Assembly: GCA_001586965.3 (NCBI GenBank)
Contig: LUCW03002243.1
Span: 57,501 to 84,459 of the forward strand
Origin: Sphaeroforma sirkka
Taxonomy: Eukaryota > Opisthokonta > Ichthyosporea > Ichthyophonida
Reading direction: 5' to 3'
Length of the DNA: 26,959 nt
The position numbers were made by a program, and so were the translations under genes. Shown here piece after piece: positions 21,030 through 26,959 of this stretch (the stretch's first letter is position 1; every line of letters begins with the position of its first letter). The notes under the pieces are model-generated. The model was not told where the DNA came from. It searched no databases and saw only the letters and a program-made list of their open reading frames with translations.

Positions 21030-24000
21030 TGATACCTCGGTGATTTTGTGCGTGTATGTACTGTTCGATAGATCTTAGTATTTTAATATTTTTGCCCATA
21101 TACTAACATATCATAACGTATACACATTAACGGATATGTACCTTTCCTTTATGTGAACATACGTATGCGTCTTACAAATTGGCACCTATATTCATTACAA
21201 GGTTACTTGTAAAAAAAACACGTCTTTCCCGTCTTAACGAATTGACCTTTATATTCATTCTAAGATTACTCGTGAAAACGTGTTTTTAAAATCCAAGTAT
21301 GCGTTGGTTCTCAATCTATACAAGTTTCCATATTATGCTTAGAGAGCTACGCTATCCATCTCTCGGTGACTAGATGATAATTAATAATCCTGGGGTTTCT
21401 TCTGCATGGAGATATAAAGTTGAGTAGGCCAGATCGATCGCGAAGTGTTAAGCGAGCTCTCAATTCATTCTGTCATCGATGTACCTCTTTTGATGTTTCG
21501 CACTGAAACAGAATGCGATAACCAACGGAACGCAATTACGGCATATAAATCTGGCCGATACACCTAGAATAACGTATTCGGATTGGGAGTCTGTGTCGGA
21601 GATCCTCGGTCAGAATGGGTTTCTGTTGTCACTGGACTGCACTAAATCCAGTTTGAACGACATGGTATGTGGGTGTATCGGGGTTAGTAACGATGGAGTT
21701 CCCTGGCGGATTCTTCATCATGGATCGCTATTCTTGGCCACGGTTACATGTTTGTGTCAACTGAATATGATTTCGTTTCTGTATGCCGTATGTTCTTCTG
21801 TTATAACTAGTATCCGCACCATCGTTTCTGCTCTGTCTAACTCCCAATCAACTGTGGGGTAGTATTTTCGACACGTAAAACTTATGTTAATGATGCTTTA
21901 GCTGTCGTGATGTTGTGTGCTTGTGCTGTCTGCTTCTGTTTTCGAGTACTACAACTTATTTCCATGCTATACAATTGCACAGAGTCTGGCGAAAGTCACA
22001 AAGGCTCTTTCAAAGCTGCGCTCGTTCGAAAGTCTGAAGCTTGCGTACAACCCTGGAATCAAAGGCCCTGGCATTGCGAGTATAGGCACACTGATGTCCC
22101 ACTGTCGACGTATAAAGAACTTAGATCTGACAGGAATAATGTTCGACAAGAAAATGGCGCAGAATCTGGCAAAAGTAGGTCGATGCAACTTCTGGCCACT
22201 TGATAGTTTTATTTTCCTTATTTTGGCACGTGACTTCACTTATATAGAAAGTTGGTAATTTGCACACATAAGTGCAGCCGCGATGGGAACCATGCGAAAA
22301 TAGGGTGACGATTCACGGGCCGACGTGCTTGACAACCAGTCTAGCGATTTCGTGGTTTCGATGTTTTCTATAGCCTAACACACATATAGTGTGGTCAAGG
22401 AGCTTTGCTAATCCCCATTGATCTGTTTTTTTCTTCTTTCTTTTTTCTCATACAGTCATTACACACGGCTACAATTGTGTCTCTCAGTCTCGTGGAGTGC
22501 GGGCTGAAAAATTCATCGGTGGCTGAAACCATCTGTAAGTGTTCTGCTTGGATTTTCATGTGCGCTGTGAGGTTATTGTTGCGTTTATTCATACGGAAGT
22601 CTCTTCCAGTCAACTCCACGGGTACCTGGGAGCTCCAATGGGATGCATATATTTACCAGTCCCGATAGGCTGATGTCAACGGTACGTTCGCTGTTCCAAT
22701 CTATGTCCGACCACAGTACCGGACGAAAGGTTAGCGATTGTGGAAAACTTCTTTCAGTCATGAAAATTTATTGGAGCATGCGTGTTTTTGAAACCTCTTG
22801 ATTGTGCAAGTCTGACGCATAGCCTGCTATTCTTTGACGTGTAGTTTTTGGCTGCGGAAAGGCGCCTTCGCTCAAGTCACTCAAGCTGATGGGCAACGGT
22901 ATCACGGGCGATTCTATGGCAGCACTGGGTGCAGCGCTGAAGCAACCGAGCTGCGCTATACAACACTTAGATATGAGAAGCAATGTCATTGGGGTATGTT
23001 CTATACTTGAGAACATAGTAACCATTGAGTGCAGTCGAACTTTGACGTATGATTCAATCAAATGGCCGTATGTGATCCGACAAATCTCGAATTTAGGAAT
23101 ATAAATACATAGTCCTCTGTAACAATATGAACTCTCAGCTGCTGTGCGAATATACGTATTGGTGTGATCTCTTCGTATGTCGAATGTATCCATCGGATAC
23201 CAAATCAACGACTGATTTCTATTCAGGATAATGGCGCACGATCCTGGCAAGGGCCTTTACAGAAAAATAATGTGCTAAAGGATGTAGTGCTGTGGCGAAA
23301 TCAAATAAAGGGTGCTGGCTGCTGCTACCTGGCGCAGGCGCTGGTATGTTGCTTGTTTAAGGATTAGTTACAAACCGACGACCTCGGAGTTGCTCGCCCG
23401 CCGCGAATTTTTTGTTTTTTTTCTTGTTTCTTTTCATCACGAAAGCTGCCTGTGATAAATATAGTGCACTGATGTATGGACAATTGTACTGATTACAAGC
23501 TGATCAAAATGCCCGAGTCTCGACAACGGCTGCACTTGAGGAAATCAACCAATCAGATATTCTAAATTACAACCCATGTACACTTGTTTGGTCGGCTGAA
23601 TTCTGCAGTTTTATGTTTGCCTCGATGTCAGTGTTCTGCGTAATTGTAGATGGGTGATGGGGCCTGGACTAATTAAGATATTTGATTTTACGTTGCAGAA
23701 AGAAAACACGGGCCTCGTCTCCCTGGACGTCAGCTACAATGAATGTGCGTCAGAACAAGCGGTAAGCAAACAAAGATTGTGCAAAAATCATCACCAGCCA
23801 AAAAAAAGAAAAAAACTTCTTAATTTCGAGCGATTGCATAGGTGTATTTCAGGACTGTCTGGTTTTGACCATCTCACCTAAATAGCTGTTTGTATCTTCT
23901 TCCGTAGATGACTGACCTTCGAGACTTGCTCTTAGTAAACCAAACGGTCAAGAAAATTTCTTTAGTGTTCACCGGTCTCGATGGCACAGGTATGTTCGAG

Positions 24001-26688
24001 CACCATCTCATTTAGTTACGCTATTGGCTTTATCACATGGAATTCTATTAAAACGCTCTGTACACTTGAAACCTCCTGGGTGCATATGCAGTAACGTGTT
24101 GCTCTCTTCACCTCTAGTCTCTCCACAATTGCGGCTTCAGAGGCTCTTGCAATCTATTTTTTTTTTCAATTAATCGACATACTCAACCCCTGTCCACAGG
24201 CGTCATTGCTCTATCGGAAGCTCTGTCAATAAACTCTACGCTGGAGCTATTGGACATACGATTTAACGCCGTGAATACTGCTGGCTTTATGGGTCCTGGC
24301 ATCGACTGTGCGCATGAACACATCGCTCACCGAGATCTTCACAGACTTGGCTACATCGAAAGTATGTGCTCCTGTTATGGCGTTGGGTCTTTTTCTTGTC
24401 TTCACTGGTTCATTTAATCCCTTTCAGTACATTACGATGCCTTGCCGTTGTTCTCGTACTGTGTTCGGAAGGCACCTGCACTAAAATCAAACTATGTAGG
24501 GTAAGTACAATCATGCAATGCAACTAGGGACTTGAAGGTCCGATATTAAACACAACATACGCTCGACATACCGAACTGGCTGGGTAGCTATATCATGACA
24601 CCATGTCAGCGAGAAGTACTACTGACCAACGGTTTACATTCAATTATTGATATCTTCACCCTTTGCAACAGACGGACGACGAATTACTGACACAAGTACA
24701 AGGCACTATAGACAACCAGTGTAAGGAGAACCTACAAAATAAACCGAATATCAGCGAGGAGATAACGCTCTCAGATTTGGGCACCCGATATAAAGACACT
24801 GATGATCCCCACTCCACGCAAAGTAAATGTGTGTTTCTACTCCCAAGTTGTGCATATGCTGATGTCAGGCATTCATTAGGCGGGATGGAAACAATTAAAT
24901 ATGTATTGTTCGGTTGTACAGCACATGCTCGAGTAGACTTTTGTCATGCGCCAGAATTCTGTCGAGTGGATTAGATTATCACATTGTTGCTAGCTGTGAA
25001 AAGCACTGTTCCCCGCAAACAATGTGATATGGTCTAGATTAAAGTCTTACCTGTCTAGTGATCGTTGTTGAGCAGTAAGTAGTGTCATAGATCTGCAGGT
25101 AATCGGATATGGACATAATTGTTCAGTCACAATTCAACACTTAGTTACCTGCCTTCTCCCTACTCCATCTCCATATAGAAATCGCGGGTGCAGTTTGATG
25201 TCGAGAGCACCTATAAGAGGCTCAACAACTTCGGTGAACTCTTAGTCGACGTACCAAGTAATGAGCTGGAGAGCAACGAAAGTGTGCAGGTAAGCATAGA
25301 TTACTTCCCAGGCAGTAGCGCTTCGACTACAACTCGTACTTATTTTCGCGTATGCTAGTATATGCAGGGTTAGGACGACTTGTAATTCCAGCCTTCAGCT
25401 TAGGCCTACACATTTAACGTATATACTCTCAAATAAGAATATTTAGGGAGCAGCAGAACGAGCGACCTTTGTAGCTCCAGCCTTCAGTTTAGGCCTACAC
25501 ATTTAACGTATATACTCTCACATAAGAATATTTAAGAAGGCAGAACGAGCGACATTTGTAATTCCAGCCTTCAGCTTAAGCCTACACATCTAACGTATAT
25601 TCTCTCACATAAGAATATTTAGGGAGGCAGAACGAGCGACATTTGTAATTCCAGCCTTCCGCTTATGCCTACGCATTTAGCGCTTATATTCTCACAAAGA
25701 ATATACAGGGAGGTAGAACGAGCGTCATTCCGTCATGTCTTGTTGTTGTACCTGTACCTGTCCCATCCTTGACCTGGCCTTCAATTGCTCTCAGCTGATG
25801 ATCCCCCCCCCCTTACACACACCAGAAAATTGCCACTCTCACACGCGCCCAAAATAAATCCAACACCCCTTCACACAGGAATTGCTGAACCACCTTCTTA
25901 GAGCTCAACCAGACCTGCTGTCAAGTATAGAGGAGGAAAAGGACGACCGCCAATTGTGTAAGAAGTCCACTGCGCCATATCGATTTTGCGGCGTTCTAGT
26001 TGCTCTATTCGTATTCCCTACTTCTTTTCCGTTGCTACTAATTCTCTTCAATCTCATTGGATGGACAAGCTCGTGCATGTTCGCGGTTTAATGTGGAATT
26101 TATCAATTCGCTCATCGTTTCTGAAATCTCAACAAATTGATACCTTCCCAACAGCCGAATATCTGCTGCTGAATAGCCGCATAGTTGGAATTCTCCAACA
26201 GTACGACCATATTCTTGAAGAACTCCAAGCGAGCAAAGCGAGTAACTCATTTAAGTGGTATGTGAGTTGTCGCATCGATTGAACGTGATATGTTAAGCCA
26301 TTCTAACTTTATGTTTGTCAATACACTGCCGATTGTGTCCACACTCCTTCCCCCCTCTCTCTCTCCTCTGTATGACCTTGTATGGCTTATCAATTTGGAA
26401 AATGTCTGTTGTTGTACTGCTCGTTTTGACATGAAACAAAGGACTCGCTCTTTTTTTTCAATTGTCATTGTGCTTTTTTTGTAATCACGTTGAACGAAGC
26501 CCAGAAATTCGGCAAGCTGCGAGTTTTGCAATTTGTCTAAATCAAGGTAATTCGTCTCCCAGATTTCAGTAATAAATCGTTCGCTGCGAGAGCCAAAGGA
26601 ATGCTTACATCAGGCCGCACAGAACAAACCTCAGAGTAAGATAAATAAAGGATTTCGACGTAGTCAGCACAATGGTTCTTTTCTCTGA
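19406..26688 (+). CDS. PPP1R37: PPP1R37-like leucine-rich-repeat PP1 regulator, apparently frameshifted
   Basis: Orthologue of the protein phosphatase 1 regulator PPP1R37/LRRC68. Exons: 19406-19886, 20750-20974, 21512-21664, 21983-22174, 22456-22534, 22845-22993, 23227-23343, 23699-23761, 23908-23989, 24200-24361, 24672-24822, 25179-25289, 25879-25957, 26155-26257; tentative 20366-20419, 26500-26546 and 26570-26688. [20 protein letters not shown] aligns with human VTVDEVIGAYKQACQKLNCR. LRRs follow ([56 protein letters not shown]), then a helix [20 protein letters not shown] like the human post-LRR helix. The N-terminus is acidic and low-complexity (MDDEEP...). The reading frame breaks at about 19423, 19770, 24291 and 24808, each time at a short homopolymer. 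Phases are otherwise consistent. The 3' end is uncertain. Either a pseudogene or sequence errors. Confidence 0.75.
20030..20335. repeat. Composite (AT)n/(ATGC)n/(TATG)n microsatellite
   Basis: An (ATGC)n run at about 20047-20069 is followed by (TGTA)n to about 20108, a pure AT run at about 20131-20209, then further TATG repeats. It lies in the intron between the N-terminal and pre-LRR exons of the PPP1R37-like gene. Confidence 0.9.
20366..20419 (+). other. Candidate 54-nt exon with a DVTF motif
   Basis: TTGTAG/GAT is a plausible acceptor and CAA/GTAACC a plausible donor. The 18 codons are open and phase 0 at both ends, matching the flanking exons. Joined to the upstream exon it reads KGILR-DVTF, a PP1-docking RVxF-type motif, at about the place where human PPP1R37 has KRVTF. 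The rest of the peptide is unusually hydrophobic, so this may be chance. Confidence 0.35.
20998..21027. repeat. Short (AT)n microsatellite
   Basis: A perfect AT run of about 30 nt, just inside the intron that starts at 20975. Confidence 0.85.
25381..25735 (+). repeat. ~87-bp tandem repeat, four copies, in a PPP1R37-like intron
   Basis: Units begin near TGTAATTCCAGCCTTCAGCT and contain GCCTACACATTTAACGTATA, CTCTCACATAAGAATATTTA and GCAGAACGAGCGACATTTGT. CCAGCC cores are at 25388, 25477, 25564 and 25651, giving periods of 89, 87 and 87 bp. Copies 1-3 are about 90% alike by eye and copy 4 is more diverged. The array lies within intron 25290-25878. Confidence 0.9.
26644..26649 (+). terminator. 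Putative poly(A) signal AATAAA of the PPP1R37-like gene
   Basis: AATAAA lies a few bases after an alternative in-frame-candidate stop (TAA 26637-26639). If the terminal exon is read in the other frame to TGA 26686-26688, the hexamer would be inside coding sequence, which argues for the earlier stop. Confidence 0.4.
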
Positions 26689-26959
26689 GAAATATTGTAC
26701 AATACCTAAATTCCCAATATTAAGAACCTAAAATGTATGCAAATACATATTGTTCAATATTACAGTTTATTGTAATGTATTCTAGCATATGTCTGTATAT
26801 ATACATACAATTGAGGATACAACAATGTACTCCATATATATATATATATGTACATAGATGAATATTCTATACTGTTGTATGTATGTATTTAGGTAAGTAT
26901 GTAATTTTGTTTGTATGTATGCATTTATGGATGTATGTATGTATATATATCAAAAGCAC
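26689..26959. other. Downstream flank, AT-rich with (TATG)n
   Basis: Short imperfect TATA and TATG repeats (about 26790-26950). I see no gene signal. Confidence 0.6.

Noticed and set aside
24448..24500. Possible extra exon in the PPP1R37-like gene (acceptor near 24447, donor GTAAGT near 24500)
   Set aside because: It fits the unshifted frame of the upstream exon but then runs into stops in the next exon. Skipping it with the one-base shift restores LRR and helix similarity.

Overview
This window is from an intron-rich nuclear genome. It carries five spliced protein-coding genes with 5 to about 17 coding exons each. Introns are GT-AG, mostly 106-800 nt, with donors such as GTATGT and GTAAGT. 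Long (AT)n microsatellites and short tandem arrays sit in the introns. There is no bacterial, viral or organellar gene layout and no recognisable tRNA, rRNA or CRISPR. The genes point to a unicellular relative of animals (an ichthyosporean-like holozoan is my best guess, low to moderate confidence): a nuclear poly(A) polymerase with an animal-like C-terminal tip, a cathepsin X/Z, an Arp4/BAF53 actin-related protein and an orthologue of PPP1R37. A plant/TP0108-type phosphofructokinase sits among them, which is unexpected for an opisthokont.

Layout: (1) 62-5798 (+) poly(A) polymerase, lacking its 5' exons because the window starts inside the gene. (2) 6771-9241 (-) cathepsin X/Z-like cysteine protease. 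(3) 9869-13899 (+) Arp4/BAF53-like protein, whose 2.1-kb first intron is largely AT microsatellite. (4) 14889-18796 (-) ATP-type 6-phosphofructokinase of the plant-like family. (5) 19406 to about 26688 (+) PPP1R37-like leucine-rich-repeat protein, which appears broken by four single-base indels at short homopolymers.

The genes strictly alternate in strand: PAP> <CTSZ ARP4> <PFK PPP1R37>. This makes two divergent promoter regions (9242-9868 and 18797-19405) and two tail-to-tail junctions with opposed AATAAA signals (6391 + / 6506 -, and 14703 + / 14745 -). At the second junction only 36 bp separate the two signals. The genes have unrelated housekeeping roles: mRNA 3'-end formation, endolysosomal proteolysis, chromatin remodelling, glycolysis and PP1 phosphatase regulation. 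Nothing suggests a co-functional cluster. I rebuilt the gene models by matching exon phases and family motifs by eye. All junctions listed for genes 1-4 are phase-consistent; gene 5 is consistent only if the indels are allowed for.
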